Positions 53,422 to 62,579 of a DNA stretch of 64,000 bases are shown here, one piece after another. The notes under the pieces were generated by a model. It was not told where the DNA came from. It did not search any database and was given only the letters and a program-made list of their open reading frames with translations. Numbering within the stretch: the first letter of the stretch is position 1; each line of letters starts with the position of its first letter. Origin of the DNA: Enterococcus ureilyticus (lineage in GTDB: Bacteria; Bacillota; Bacilli; Lactobacillales; Enterococcaceae); assembly GCF_001730315.1 (NCBI RefSeq), contig NZ_MIKC01000039.1, positions 62,001 through 126,000 on the forward strand, read 5' to 3'. The position numbers and the translations under genes are program-made.

Positions 53422-53574
53422 ATGGCAACAAAAAAATCAGCACTTGCTTGTTCAGATTGTGGCTCCAGAAACTATTCTAAAGCCGTCAGTGAAGGAAAAC
53501 GTGGAGAACGGTTAGAAATCAAAAAATTCTGTAAATACTGTCAAAAATACACGTTACATAAAGAGACGAAGTAG
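53422..53574 (+). CDS. rpmG: 50S ribosomal protein L33
   Basis: A 50-residue ribosomal protein of the zinc-binding type: CSDCGSRNY and [12 protein letters not shown] give the four cysteines. GAGGAGG precedes the ATG. It is followed 17 bp later by secE, the usual rpmG-secE-nusG order. Confidence 0.96.
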   Translation: MATKKSALACSDCGSRNYSKAVSEGKRGERLEIKKFCKYCQKYTLHKETK

Positions 53575-53591
53575 ATATTGGAGGAGTTCAA

Positions 53592-53762
53592 ATGAAATTT
53601 TTACGTAGTGTTAAAGATGAGATGAAGCAAGTTACTTGGCCATCTAAAAAACAATTACGCAAAGACACGTTGGTGGTTATCGAAACATCGATCATTTTTG
53701 CAGCATTATTCTTTGTGATGGATACAGCGATCCAAACTGCATTTGGCTGGATTCTTAAGTAA
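53592..53762 (+). CDS. secE: preprotein translocase subunit SecE
   Basis: A 56-residue single-helix form typical of Gram-positive bacteria. The amphipathic VKDEMKQVTWPSKKQL segment precedes one membrane helix. GGAGG lies upstream. It clamps SecY in the translocon. Confidence 0.95.
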   Translation: MKFLRSVKDEMKQVTWPSKKQLRKDTLVVIETSIIFAALFFVMDTAIQTAFGWILK

Positions 53763-53811
53763 TTCAAACTAGTATTTCATTAAAAATGGTGCTATAATAA
53801 CTTGTGAGGAA

Positions 53812-53838
53812 AAACTTCGGGGAACTGAGGTTTTTTTA
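53812..53838 (+). terminator. hairpin with T run between secE and nusG
   Basis: AAAACTTC pairs with GAGGTTTT (one wobble), then TTTTTATTTT. It may attenuate read-through into nusG. Confidence 0.65.
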
Positions 53839-53930
53839 TTTTCAGACGAAAAAAAGCAGTTTCAAGAAATAGTTGTTACTCTTAATGTATTGTATGATCA
53901 CTATATAAACCTAAAGGAGCCGAAGCAGAA

Positions 53931-54473
53931 ATGGAATCATTTGAAAAAAATTGGTATGTACTGCATACCTATTCAGGGTACGAAAACAAAGTGAAAGCGA
54001 ATATTGAATCGCGAGCACAAAGTATGGGCATGGGAGATTTTATTTTCCGAGTAGTCGTTCCAGAAGAAACAGAAACAGAAGTAAAAAATGGCAAATCAAA
54101 AGAAATCGTGCATAAAACGTTCCCTGGTTATGTCTTAGTTGAAATGACAATGACCGATGATTCTTGGTATGTAGTGCGTAATACACCAGGTGTTACTGGG
54201 TTTGTTGGTTCACATGGTGCGGGAAGCAAGCCAGCGCCGTTATTGCAAGAAGAAATCAATCACATCTTGCGTTCAATCGGTATGAGCACACGTCAATCTG
54301 ATTTGGATGTTGCACTAGGTGACACCGTTCGTATTATTGAAGGGGCCTTTTCTGGCCTTGAAGGTGAAGTAACAGAAGTTGATGAAGAGCGCCAAAAATT
54401 AAAAGTGAACATCGACATGTTCGGTCGTGAAACAAGTACCGAGTTAGATTTTGAACAAGTAGATTCAATCTAA
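53931..54473 (+). CDS. nusG: transcription termination/antitermination protein NusG
   Basis: A 180-residue factor bridging RNA polymerase with ribosome or Rho. NGN domain (NWYVLHTYSGYENKV, FPGYVLVEM, VRNTPGVTGFVG) followed by the KOW domain (~125-180, DTVRIIEGAFSGLEGEV). Confidence 0.97.
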   Translation: MESFEKNWYVLHTYSGYENKVKANIESRAQSMGMGDFIFRVVVPEETETEVKNGKSKEIVHKTFPGYVLVEMTMTDDSWYVVRNTPGVTGFVGSHGAGSKPAPLLQEEINHILRSIGMSTRQSDLDVALGDTVRIIEGAFSGLEGEVTEVDEERQKLKVNIDMFGRETSTELDFEQVDSI

Positions 54474-54507
54474 AAAAATAAAGAGCTGAGGCATAATGGT
54501 TTTGGCA

Positions 54508-54557
54508 TGGAGAGAGTGGAACAAAACTAATCATAGTTTTGTCCTGCTCTCTTCTTA
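54508..54557 (+). terminator. terminator after nusG
   Basis: GAGAG...GGAACAAAACTA pairs with TAGTTTTGTCC...CTCTC and is followed by TTCTTAC. Confidence 0.8.
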
Positions 54558-54585
54558 CTATAGCGATAATTGAAAAGGTGATAAA

Positions 54586-55452
54586 ATGAAAAATAAGAAG
54601 GATTACGTCATTCTAATAGTCTGTATCGTGTTATTTTTTGCTGGTTGCGCGAATAAAAAAGGAGCGGATAATGGAAAGCAGCAGATCGGTAAACAAACAG
54701 ACACTAGCGAGAATGTACAAAAGACATCTGTTCCGACACTATTTATCCATGGCTATGGTGGTGGAAATAATTCCTTTGGTCGTATGATCAAACGATTGGA
54801 AGGAAACCACCGTACCAAAAAAGAGTTAGTTTTGACTGTTAGTGTGGCTGGAAAAGTCCAAGCTAAAGGCGAACTTACTGGCAAAGAAAATAATCCTAGT
54901 GTTCAAGTGCTTTTTGAAGATAATAAAAATAATGAATGGAATCAAGCAGAGTGGATCAAGAATTGTCTGGAATTCGTTGGGAGCAATTATGGAATCACCC
55001 AAGTCAACTTGGTAGGACATTCTATGGGTGGCGCTAGCACTTTACGTTATTTGACAACATTTGGGGAGGATAACAATTTACCGAAAATCAACAAATTTGT
55101 AGGCATAGCGGCACCATTCAATGATTTCGTAGAATTATCTAATGGAGAGACGCTTGACGATGTTTTACAAAATGGTCCTGCAATTCAAAGTGAGCGCTAT
55201 TCAGATTATGTCAATGGAATCGACAAAGTGTCCAAAGGGATGAAAGTCATGATTGTTGCAGGAGATGTAGAAGATGGCAGTTTAAGTGATGAAGCAGTTC
55301 CTGTTGCGGATGCAGTAAGTGTTGTCGCGCTATTTCAAACACATGGGAATGAGGTACAAGAAAAAATATTCTACGGAAAAGCTGCCCAGCATAGTAAATT
55401 ACATGAAAATACGGAAGTAGATCAACTTGTTGCAGATTTTTTATGGCAATAA
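54586..55452 (+). CDS. DUF915 alpha/beta hydrolase lipoprotein
   Basis: A 288-residue lipoprotein (lipobox FAGC) with a DUF915 hydrolase domain. FIHGYGGG, nucleophile GHSMGG (Ser146), and a C-terminal SKLHEN His are visible. It is a paralogue of the membrane-anchored protein at 37985-38830. Both act at the cell surface; the substrates are unknown. Confidence 0.87.
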   Translation: MKNKKDYVILIVCIVLFFAGCANKKGADNGKQQIGKQTDTSENVQKTSVPTLFIHGYGGGNNSFGRMIKRLEGNHRTKKELVLTVSVAGKVQAKGELTGKENNPSVQVLFEDNKNNEWNQAEWIKNCLEFVGSNYGITQVNLVGHSMGGASTLRYLTTFGEDNNLPKINKFVGIAAPFNDFVELSNGETLDDVLQNGPAIQSERYSDYVNGIDKVSKGMKVMIVAGDVEDGSLSDEAVPVADAVSVVALFQTHGNEVQEKIFYGKAAQHSKLHENTEVDQLVADFLWQ

Positions 55453-55477
55453 AGGATTAAGTCAAGTGGATGGAACG

Positions 55478-55713
55478 ATGAAAGTCAGAATGAAAGACAT
55501 TACGAAAATGGCTAATGTATCTGAAGCTGCGGTTTCTTTGGTATTAAATGATAAACCATCTAGAATTCCGGAAAAAAGAAGCAGAAAATAAAAGCAATCG
55601 CAAAAGAATTTAACTATATCTCAAATATAGCGGCCCAACGTCTTGCTAAAAATGCTTCACAAACCATAGGGGTTGTTGTTCCTAATCTTGAAAATAGAAA
55701 CATAGACCGATAG
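55478..55713 (+). pseudogene. truncated, frameshifted LacI-family regulator
   Basis: The first ~25 codons encode a LacI DNA-binding helix-turn-helix (MKDITKMANVSEAAVSLVLN). A frameshift near 55575 creates a stop, and the homologous reading resumes in another frame (AQRLAKNASQTIGVVVPNLEN) until a stop at 55711. The sugar-binding domain is missing. Confidence 0.85.
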
Positions 55714-55748
55714 AAAGAGCTGTTTTTAAATACTAAAAAAATAAAAAG

Positions 55749-55797
55749 TAAAATGGTACGTGTTCCTTAAAAAGAGGAATACGTACCATTTGATATT
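55749..55797. terminator. terminator beyond the LacI remnant and the RpiR gene
   Basis: AAATGGTACGT...TTCCT pairs with AGGAA...ACGTACCATTT around AAAA and can serve both flanks. Confidence 0.8.
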
Positions 55798-55844
55798 TTT
55801 AGGCTAGACATTCTTTTTTTATCAGATATAATGACTTAAATTAT

Positions 55845-56543
55845 TTAATTTCTTTTTGAGTTGATACATGCGGATATCAATGACTCAAATATTACCAGGG
55901 TTCTTCCGAAAAACAGTTGTGGCTGAGCAATATTTGTTGAAAAGGGACTATATGAATCAGTAGAAAATATTAAGTCAGCAGCAACAGCGATAGCCGTGTT
56001 TTTGTTACCTAAAAAAGCAATAATCGTGTTATTTTTTTTTCTAGCTAGTTCTACTGTTTTTCTTAATGACTCTTCTTCACCGGAATGAGAAACAACTATA
56101 AAAAGAATGTTTTGATTATTCTGATTATTTATTAATTGCGTGTGAGAGGTAGTAATGTTAGGAATCGAATGGAAATTCAAAACCTCACTAATATAACTAG
56201 AAATGTGAGAAGAAAATCCTTCACCGAGAACGACTACTAAGTTTTTACGATTTTTTTCAATTAGCATGCAAAATTGATCGATTTCAGTTGTAGAAGGCAG
56301 TATTTCATTTACGATAGGAGTTGGTAAATGCGATTCTTTAATTTTATATACTAGTTCGTTGTATCCAGATAAATTTAATTTTTTAGCTAAACGAACAATA
56401 GAGGTAGGGGAGGTAAAACAATCTTTAGCTACTTTACGAATACTGAGTTCACGTGTATTTCCGCATTGTTCATCTAAGTATGCAAGAATTTGAAGTTCTG
56501 TTTTGGTTAAATTGTACATTTCTTTCAGGTAATGTAAATTCAT
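55845..56543 (-). CDS. RpiR/MurR-family transcriptional regulator
   Basis: A 232-residue regulator: N-terminal HTH_6 domain (~1-75, ELSIRKVAKDCFTSPTSIVRLAKKL) and C-terminal SIS sugar-phosphate-binding domain (~90-215, VVSHSGEEES). It is transcribed away from the oligopeptide-binding/peptidase genes across an 86-bp divergent region, so it probably controls them. The effector may be a cell-wall sugar phosphate or another sugar phosphate. Confidence 0.9.
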   Translation of the reverse strand: MNLHYLKEMYNLTKTELQILAYLDEQCGNTRELSIRKVAKDCFTSPTSIVRLAKKLNLSGYNELVYKIKESHLPTPIVNEILPSTTEIDQFCMLIEKNRKNLVVVLGEGFSSHISSYISEVLNFHSIPNITTSHTQLINNQNNQNILFIVVSHSGEEESLRKTVELARKKNNTIIAFLGNKNTAIAVAADLIFSTDSYSPFSTNIAQPQLFFGRTLVIFESLISACINSKRN

Positions 56544-56629
56544 GGTGTAACCCCCTTAATAAGAATATAAATAATTTTAGCAGAAAAAAGTGTTTTGTGT
56601 TGATAAATCAAAAAATGAGGTGTTTTAAA

Positions 56630-58249
56630 ATGAAAATCAGAAAAAGTAAGATGTTATTAGTAAGTGCGGTACTTTTAACTTTAGCGGGATGTTCAGGTGG
56701 AAAAGATGCGGCAACAAAAGAAGAACAAGTGCTTCGAGTGGGTATCGATTCAGAATTATCAACAGCGGATGTTTCATTGGCAATGGATAATACCGCTTGC
56801 AGTGTGATGAGTCAAGTTGGAGAAGGCTTGTTTTCTTTTGACGAAAAGGGAGAAGCAGTTCCAGCATTAGCAACGGATAAAGTAGAGCCATCTAAAGACG
56901 GTTTAACCTATACCTTTACCATACGAGATAATGCAAAATGGAGCAACGGGGATCCAATCAAAGCGAAAGATTTTGAATACTCATGGAAAAGAACCGTGGA
57001 TCCTGAAACAGCGTCACCACAAGCCTATTATTTCGAAGGAATCAAGAATTATAAAGCAATTGCCAATGGGGAAAAAAATAAAAGCGAACTTGGGGTCAAA
57101 GCTGTTGATGATCTAACGTTAGAAGTTAATTTAGAATATCCGATGAGTTATTTCCAACAATTATTAGCGGTTCCTGCCTTTTTTCCATTAAATGAAAAGT
57201 TTGTAGAGAAAACGGGCAAAGAGTATGGGACAACTGCAGAAGATACCTTGTATAATGGCCCCTTTACAATGGAAGGTTGGGATGGCACTAATAATACATG
57301 GTCATATGTCAAAAATAAAGAGTATTGGGATAAAGACGCAGTCAAACTTGACAAAGTTGAAGCTCAAGTTATCAAAGAAATCACGACGGCCAAAAACCTA
57401 TTTGATGACGGCCAACTGGACGAAGTAAAAATCACTGGAGAAATCGTTGCGCAAGAAAAAGGCAATGAGGCTCTTAAAATAAGAGAAGTACCAGGAACTT
57501 ATTATATCCAATTAAACACAAAAAAAGATATTTTTGCTAATTTAAACGCAAGAAAAGCTATTGCCTTGTCATTAGATTCAAAAAAACTAGCAGAAAATGT
57601 ATTAAATGACGGATCAAAAAAAGCATTAGGATTTGTTCCAACGGGCTTTATCAATCAAGCATCTGAAAAAGATTTTGCAGAAGAGGTCGGAGATATTAAT
57701 CCTACAGACGAAGCGAAAGCAAAAGAACTGTGGGCATCGGCAAAGAAAGAGTTAGGAATTGAAAAAACCGAGGTAACGATTTTGTGCTCTGATTCAGAAA
57801 ACGCTAAAAAAATTAGTGAATACATTCAAGGTTCTCTGGATAAAACGCTTGATGGATTGACTGTTAATGTTTCAGCAGTGCCATTCAATAATCGTTTAGA
57901 AAAGAGTCGTAGCGGAGATTTTGATATTGTACTTGGTGGTTGGACACCTGTTTATGCTGATCCCATTGATTTTTTAAGTTTATTACAAACTGAAAATTCT
58001 AACAATTTTGGGAAATGGTCAAGTACAGAGTATGATCAGTTATTAAGCGAGGCGAACAAAACTTATGCAAATGATTATGAAAAACGATGGGATGTAATGA
58101 AAAAAGCAGACCAATTGATTGCAGAAGAAGTGCCATTGGTTTCTTTGTATCAATTATCAGAAGCATACTTGATCAATGATCGAGTGAAAGAGTTACCGTT
58201 TGGACCTCTAGGTTCTGTTTATTATAAAAATATTTACATTGAAGAGTAG
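56630..58249 (+). CDS. oligopeptide ABC transporter substrate-binding lipoprotein (OppA-like)
   Basis: A 539-residue family-5 solute-binding protein. The lipobox LAGC (Cys21) follows a short signal peptide, then the SBP_bac_5 fold (TFTIRDNAKWSNGDPIKAKDF, PETASPQAYYFEG). GAGGTG precedes ATG 56630. No permease or ATPase genes are adjacent, so it must use a transporter encoded elsewhere. Confidence 0.92.
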   Translation: MKIRKSKMLLVSAVLLTLAGCSGGKDAATKEEQVLRVGIDSELSTADVSLAMDNTACSVMSQVGEGLFSFDEKGEAVPALATDKVEPSKDGLTYTFTIRDNAKWSNGDPIKAKDFEYSWKRTVDPETASPQAYYFEGIKNYKAIANGEKNKSELGVKAVDDLTLEVNLEYPMSYFQQLLAVPAFFPLNEKFVEKTGKEYGTTAEDTLYNGPFTMEGWDGTNNTWSYVKNKEYWDKDAVKLDKVEAQVIKEITTAKNLFDDGQLDEVKITGEIVAQEKGNEALKIREVPGTYYIQLNTKKDIFANLNARKAIALSLDSKKLAENVLNDGSKKALGFVPTGFINQASEKDFAEEVGDINPTDEAKAKELWASAKKELGIEKTEVTILCSDSENAKKISEYIQGSLDKTLDGLTVNVSAVPFNNRLEKSRSGDFDIVLGGWTPVYADPIDFLSLLQTENSNNFGKWSSTEYDQLLSEANKTYANDYEKRWDVMKKADQLIAEEVPLVSLYQLSEAYLINDRVKELPFGPLGSVYYKNIYIEE

Positions 58250-58260
58250 GTGGGAAATAA

Positions 58261-59346
58261 GTGAAAAAAGATCAAGCCGTAAAATTAATTACCCAACTTT
58301 CAGACGCAAATGGAGTATCTGGCTTTGAAAATGAAGTTGTCAAGATTGTTCAAAAAGCCACCAAAGAGCTTGGCTCTCAAAAAACTGATGGCATGAAAAA
58401 TCTTTATATAGAAAGTCAGAATAATACTGGTGAAAGACACCTAGTTCAATTTGATGCCCATAGTGACGAAGTTGGATTTATAATACAAGCAGTCCAAACA
58501 AATGGATTACTAAAATTTTTACCATTAGGCGGTTGGATTCCAAGTAATATTGCTGCTCAAAAAGTTAGAGTGAGAAATCGTTTTGGTGAATACATTACAG
58601 GGACTGTTACAAGTAAGCCACCACATTTTATGTCAGAAGCAGAACGCAATAAAACTTTGAAAGTAGAAGATTTATTCATTGATGTGGGTGCTATTTCAGA
58701 AGCTGAAATTAATGAAATTTACAAAATTGATATAGGAGCACCAGTTGTACCAGCTGTAACTTGTGAATATGATGAAAAAACGAATAAATTCTTAGGAAAA
58801 GCTTTTGACTGCCGCATTGGTTGTGCTTGCATGGTGGATGTTTTAGATGAACTAAATAAAGAAAAACTTGAAGTTGACCTAGTTGCGACATTGACCTCAC
58901 AAGAAGAAGTTGGTCTGAGAGGAGCGCTTGTCGCAGCCAAACAAGTGAATCCCGATTTAGCAATTGTATTTGAGGGATGTCCAGCGGATGATACTGCTGC
59001 ACCAAATTACTTAATCCAAACAGCTTTAGGAAAAGGACCAATGCTTAGGTATTTCGATGTATCAATGATTACAAATCCTGAATTTCAACAATATGCGCTA
59101 GAAATCGCCAAGGAGCACAATATACCCGTTCAAGTTTCTGTTAGAAGCGGTGGTGGAACGAATGGTGCTGTGATAAACCAAGTAAAAGGAGCTCCGACTA
59201 TCATCGTTGGAATTCCAGTTCGATATGCTCACACACATCATGGCTATGTTGATTATCAAGATTATCAACATGCAAAGGATTTAGTGGTGGAAATTATAAA
59301 ATCATTGGACTGGCAAAAAATAGAAGCATTGACTCATCCGTTATAA
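58261..59346 (+). CDS. M42 family metallopeptidase
   Basis: A 361-residue dinuclear metallo-aminopeptidase, paralogous to that at 29657-30739. Ligand motifs are [25 protein letters not shown] and a late YAHTHHG. GTG start 11 bp after the oppA-like stop, so it belongs to the same operon. It would trim imported peptides in the cytoplasm. Confidence 0.92.
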   Translation: MKKDQAVKLITQLSDANGVSGFENEVVKIVQKATKELGSQKTDGMKNLYIESQNNTGERHLVQFDAHSDEVGFIIQAVQTNGLLKFLPLGGWIPSNIAAQKVRVRNRFGEYITGTVTSKPPHFMSEAERNKTLKVEDLFIDVGAISEAEINEIYKIDIGAPVVPAVTCEYDEKTNKFLGKAFDCRIGCACMVDVLDELNKEKLEVDLVATLTSQEEVGLRGALVAAKQVNPDLAIVFEGCPADDTAAPNYLIQTALGKGPMLRYFDVSMITNPEFQQYALEIAKEHNIPVQVSVRSGGGTNGAVINQVKGAPTIIVGIPVRYAHTHHGYVDYQDYQHAKDLVVEIIKSLDWQKIEALTHPL

Positions 59347-59361
59347 ATGAGGAGGAATAAA

Positions 59362-60204
59362 ATGAAAATTTATATTTCATGTGATATTGAAGGATTGGCA
59401 GGCATTGCTACTTTTGATATGGAAAAAGAAGACACACTGCTTTTTAGAGAATTATATCATAACCATGTTGCTTGGTTGATTGAAGGGATTCAAAAAAGTG
59501 AACGGCAGTCTGAAATTGAAGAAATTACTATTTCCGATTCTCATAGTCGTGGTGTTAACCTTTCTTTTAGTCGACTTGCTGAAATTGACGATCGGATTTC
59601 TTTGATCAGTGGATTTCCTCGTGAAGACTATATGATGAGCGGTTTAGATGAAAGTTATGATTTAGTTATGTTTTTAGGCTATCATGCGGGAATTGGAAAG
59701 TTGCATGGAAATATGGATCATGGGTACAGTGCAAGTGTTGCGTATGATTTGAAAATTAATGGTCAATATATGAATGAAACGACGATCAATGCAGCTTATG
59801 CAAGCGAACGTGGTGTTCCAGTAGGCTTGATTATTGGAGAGTCTGGCTTAAAAGAACAACTTCATGATGAAGGGATGTTGCCCTGGGTTTCATATGTTAC
59901 GACTAAACAATCACTAGGTCGTTATGCAATCAAAAATTATCCCATAAAAAAAGTTAAAGCGGAGATTATCCAAGAAACAATAACTGTTATGAATAGTGAT
60001 TTTGATCAATTAAAAAAATATAAAATCGCTACACCAGCTGTTGTTCAGTTACAATGTGTTACTACGGCTCAGGCAGATAGAATCGAAATGCTCCCAACTG
60101 TGAAGCGTATTGATGGCAGAGTAGTTGAATTTTCTGGTGAATCAATGAAAGATATAATGAATGGTATCGTTGGGATTGTAGGATTAGGAGGAACAACATA
60201 TTAA
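59362..60204 (+). CDS. M55 D-aminopeptidase (DppA-like)
   Basis: A 280-residue zinc peptidase of the DppA family, specific for D-Ala-containing peptides in Bacillus. Motifs SCDIEGLAG, SDSHSRG, GYHAG and NMDHGYS supply metal ligands. GAGGAGG fixes ATG 59362, 15 bp after the M42 stop. With the binding protein and the RpiR regulator it suggests recycling of peptidoglycan-type D-peptides. Confidence 0.9.
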   Translation: MKIYISCDIEGLAGIATFDMEKEDTLLFRELYHNHVAWLIEGIQKSERQSEIEEITISDSHSRGVNLSFSRLAEIDDRISLISGFPREDYMMSGLDESYDLVMFLGYHAGIGKLHGNMDHGYSASVAYDLKINGQYMNETTINAAYASERGVPVGLIIGESGLKEQLHDEGMLPWVSYVTTKQSLGRYAIKNYPIKKVKAEIIQETITVMNSDFDQLKKYKIATPAVVQLQCVTTAQADRIEMLPTVKRIDGRVVEFSGESMKDIMNGIVGIVGLGGTTY

Positions 60205-60205
60205 A

Positions 60206-60249
60206 AAATACACCTGTCTGACTGTTGAGCTAGACGGGTGCATTTTTTT
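60206..60249. terminator. bidirectional terminator between the peptidase operon and sdaAA
   Basis: AAATACACCTGTCT pairs with AGACGGGTGCATTT and is followed by TTTT. Confidence 0.85.
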
Positions 60250-61120
60250 AATTTTGCTGACTGGCTAACTCTTTAGCTAGTCTTTTAGCAGTTGGTGTTA
60301 CAGCTAAACCGCCTTCTGCCGTTTCTTTGAAAATCTGTGGCATTTGACGACCAACCTGGTACATTGCGGCTACCACTTCATCTGGTGGAATCACGCTGCG
60401 AATTCCAGCTAAGGCCATATCAGCAGAAATGAATGCTTGGGAAGAGCCCAAGGCATTACGTTTCACACAAGGAACTTCCACAAGGCCTGCAACAGGATCA
60501 CAAATCAACCCCATCATATTTTTCAACGTAATCGCGATAGCTTGGGCTGCCTGATCAGCTGAACCACCTGCCGCACAAACTAAAGCAGCACTGGCCATTG
60601 CACTAGCTGAACCGACCTCGGCTTGACAACCGCCTTCGGCTCCACTGATTGAGGAATTATTAGCGATTACTAATCCAAAAGCGCCGGCGGTAAATAGGAA
60701 ATCAAGTTGTTGCTCATGGGTCAATTGTAGTTTTTCGATAGCAGCCATTAAAACGCCGGGGACTACCCCCGCACTGCCTGCTGTTGGTGTGGCACAAATC
60801 AATCCCATATTTGCGTTGACTTCATTGACAGCGACAGCATTTCTAACAGCCGTCAGAATCGTTTCACCGCTCAAAAAATTACCCGCTTGAATATAGTCAT
60901 TCATACGAGTGGCGTCACCACCTGTAATTCCAGTAACTGAAGTCACACCGTTCACACCTTCTTCGATGGATTGTTTCATCACAGCAAGGTTTCGTTCCAT
61001 TGTTTCGAGGATTCGCTCTCGACTATGCCCATGGTTTTCAATTTCTGTTGCAATCATTAATTCAGCAACTGAAGGAAAATCTGCAGCTTGTTTTACTAAT
61101 TCTTCTATGGATAGAAACAT
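60248..61120 (-). CDS. sdaAA: L-serine ammonia-lyase, iron-sulfur-dependent, alpha subunit
   Basis: A 290-residue alpha chain of the two-subunit serine dehydratase (L-Ser to pyruvate and NH3). The cluster ligands lie in CATPTAGSAG, EGGCQAEVGSASAMA and CDPVAGLVEVPC. It is co-transcribed with the beta gene upstream (24-bp gap). Confidence 0.95.
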   Translation of the reverse strand: MFLSIEELVKQAADFPSVAELMIATEIENHGHSRERILETMERNLAVMKQSIEEGVNGVTSVTGITGGDATRMNDYIQAGNFLSGETILTAVRNAVAVNEVNANMGLICATPTAGSAGVVPGVLMAAIEKLQLTHEQQLDFLFTAGAFGLVIANNSSISGAEGGCQAEVGSASAMASAALVCAAGGSADQAAQAIAITLKNMMGLICDPVAGLVEVPCVKRNALGSSQAFISADMALAGIRSVIPPDEVVAAMYQVGRQMPQIFKETAEGGLAVTPTAKRLAKELASQQN

Positions 61121-61144
61121 AACAAGTTTGCTCCTTTAAGTAGA

Positions 61145-61813
61145 TTAATCAAAATAATTTACACTATAAATATGGGGAATCTGAACCAATTTCATTGTAA
61201 TATCACCAATATCAGCATGATCGATCTCAATGATCATGATTGCTTTTTCTCCTTTAGATTCCCGAGTTACTGTCATCGTTCCAATGTTGATATTTGTATC
61301 AGATAATAAATTGGTGACTTTAGCGATCATACCAGGTACATCTTGATGAACGATAATGAATGTTGGCGTACCCATTGTCAGAGAAATTTTAAAACCATTC
61401 AGCTCAGAAATTTGAATATTACCGCCGCCAATAGAAATCCCCGTGACAGAAAGCTTACGCTCACCTTTAGAAACAAGCAGCTTAACTAAATTTGGATGCT
61501 CCGCTTTTTCTTTTAAGGGAACAAAGAGAACTTCCATATGTTGTTCATGCGCAATTTTCAAAGAATCAGCCAAACGCTCATCATCAGGTTCCATATCCAG
61601 TAAACCGCCAACTAAGGCAATATCTGTCCCATGACCACGATACGTTTTTGCAAAGGACTCATATAAATAAATGTCAACCGTGTCAGGCTGCTCCCCAAAA
61701 ATACTCCGGACGATTTTTCCGATGCGAGCAGCGCCAGCCGTATGAGAACTGCTTGGTCCGATCATAACTGGACCGATGATGTCAAAAACACTTTTATAAC
61801 GTAAACTTTCCAT
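61145..61813 (-). CDS. sdaAB: L-serine ammonia-lyase, iron-sulfur-dependent, beta subunit
   Basis: A 222-residue beta chain. The N-terminal segment IGPVMIGPSSSHTAGAARIG is characteristic; the C-terminal ACT domain (~145-220) binds serine. It is the first gene of the sdaAB-sdaAA operon. Confidence 0.95.
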   Translation of the reverse strand: MESLRYKSVFDIIGPVMIGPSSSHTAGAARIGKIVRSIFGEQPDTVDIYLYESFAKTYRGHGTDIALVGGLLDMEPDDERLADSLKIAHEQHMEVLFVPLKEKAEHPNLVKLLVSKGERKLSVTGISIGGGNIQISELNGFKISLTMGTPTFIIVHQDVPGMIAKVTNLLSDTNINIGTMTVTRESKGEKAIMIIEIDHADIGDITMKLVQIPHIYSVNYFD

Positions 61814-61956
61814 TATCTATTTCACCTATTTTCTTATTTGAAACTAACAAAAGTCTATCACAATTGCCTATAAGAAACTACAGAAAAGTTGAAGAGAGAA
61901 AGTAAGCGAACAATTTTTTTGAGTTGACGAATCGAAAAATAAAAAGCTAACGTTAA

Positions 61957-61985
61957 TTGCCTTTTAAATTACAATATGTTAGAAT
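61957..61985 (+). promoter_or_regulatory. promoter of the small secreted protein gene
   Basis: TTGCCT (61957-61962) and TAGAAT (61980-61985) are 17 bp apart, with AAGGAGATG before the start at 62018. Confidence 0.5.
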
Positions 61986-62017
61986 AAATAATATTGATAT
62001 AAGAAGGAGATGTTTAA

Positions 62018-62326
62018 ATGAAAAAAATAATTGGATCGCTATTTGTAAGTGCAACGCTAGTCAGTCTTTTCGCAGTACCAAAAACAGCACAGGCAGCAAG
62101 TCGCTGGAATATTTTCGATATTGAAGGATCGATTGAAATTCCAGGTTGGGCGAGCGGTAATAAAGAGCCAGAATATGTTATTCATGAAACGACTACGACA
62201 GGAGTTCCGCCGCTGATCATTCAACATACCAAAGGTGGCAAAACTGGCTTCTTAACTAGAAAAGAATATCATAAATTACCAGGTGCTACTGAGTGGTATG
62301 CTAAATATAGTGGGCACATCCAATAA
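62018..62326 (+). CDS. small secreted protein, unknown function
   Basis: A 102-residue protein with a clear signal peptide; cleavage is predicted after TAQA (residue ~26). The mature ~76 residues are aromatic-rich with WNIFDIEGSIEIPGW and a basic end, and no cysteine. AAGGAG precedes the ATG. No family was recognised; a secreted bacteriocin-like or wall-associated peptide is possible but unsupported. Confidence 0.75.
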   Translation: MKKIIGSLFVSATLVSLFAVPKTAQAASRWNIFDIEGSIEIPGWASGNKEPEYVIHETTTTGVPPLIIQHTKGGKTGFLTRKEYHKLPGATEWYAKYSGHIQ

Positions 62327-62342
62327 GCGTAACAACCATAGA

Positions 62343-62378
62343 AAAAGCTGAAGGAGAAATTCCTTTGGCTTTTTTTGT
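62343..62378 (+). terminator. terminator after the small secreted protein gene
   Basis: AAAAAGC...AAGGA pairs with TTCCTT...GCTTTTTTT around GAAA. Confidence 0.85.
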
Positions 62379-62437
62379 TCTCATTTGCAAGGTTTATTTG
62401 AGTTGAATAACAAAAATACTATTTCATAATAGAATAC

Positions 62438-62466
62438 TTGAAAAATCAAAAGAGAGAGAGTATAAT
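62438..62466 (+). promoter_or_regulatory. promoter of rplK-rplA
   Basis: TTGAAA (62438-62443) and TATAAT (62461-62466) with 17 bp spacing. The leader then forms TTCTTTGA / TCAAAGAA (62496-62515) before the L1-type element. Confidence 0.8.
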
Positions 62467-62516
62467 AATTAAGTGTGCATTTTTGCATGCAGAATTTCTT
62501 TGATTTGTCAAAGAAT

Positions 62517-62555
62517 GACGTGGGAGGAGAAATCTTCATCTCCAATTAACCACAT
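62517..62555 (+). promoter_or_regulatory. L1-binding-site-like stem-loop upstream of rplK
   Basis: GTGG (62520-62523) pairs with CCAC (62550-62553), enclosing an inner GGAGA/TCTCC hairpin. The outline ACGTGGGAGG...TTAACCACA recurs before rplA. Autogenous control by L1 is inferred. Confidence 0.55.
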
Positions 62556-62579
62556 CACGGACCCAAGGAGGTATGTCTC

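Noticed and set aside
61443-61767. Plus-strand open frames within sdaAB
   Set aside because: They are antisense to a highly conserved gene and lack ribosome-binding sites.
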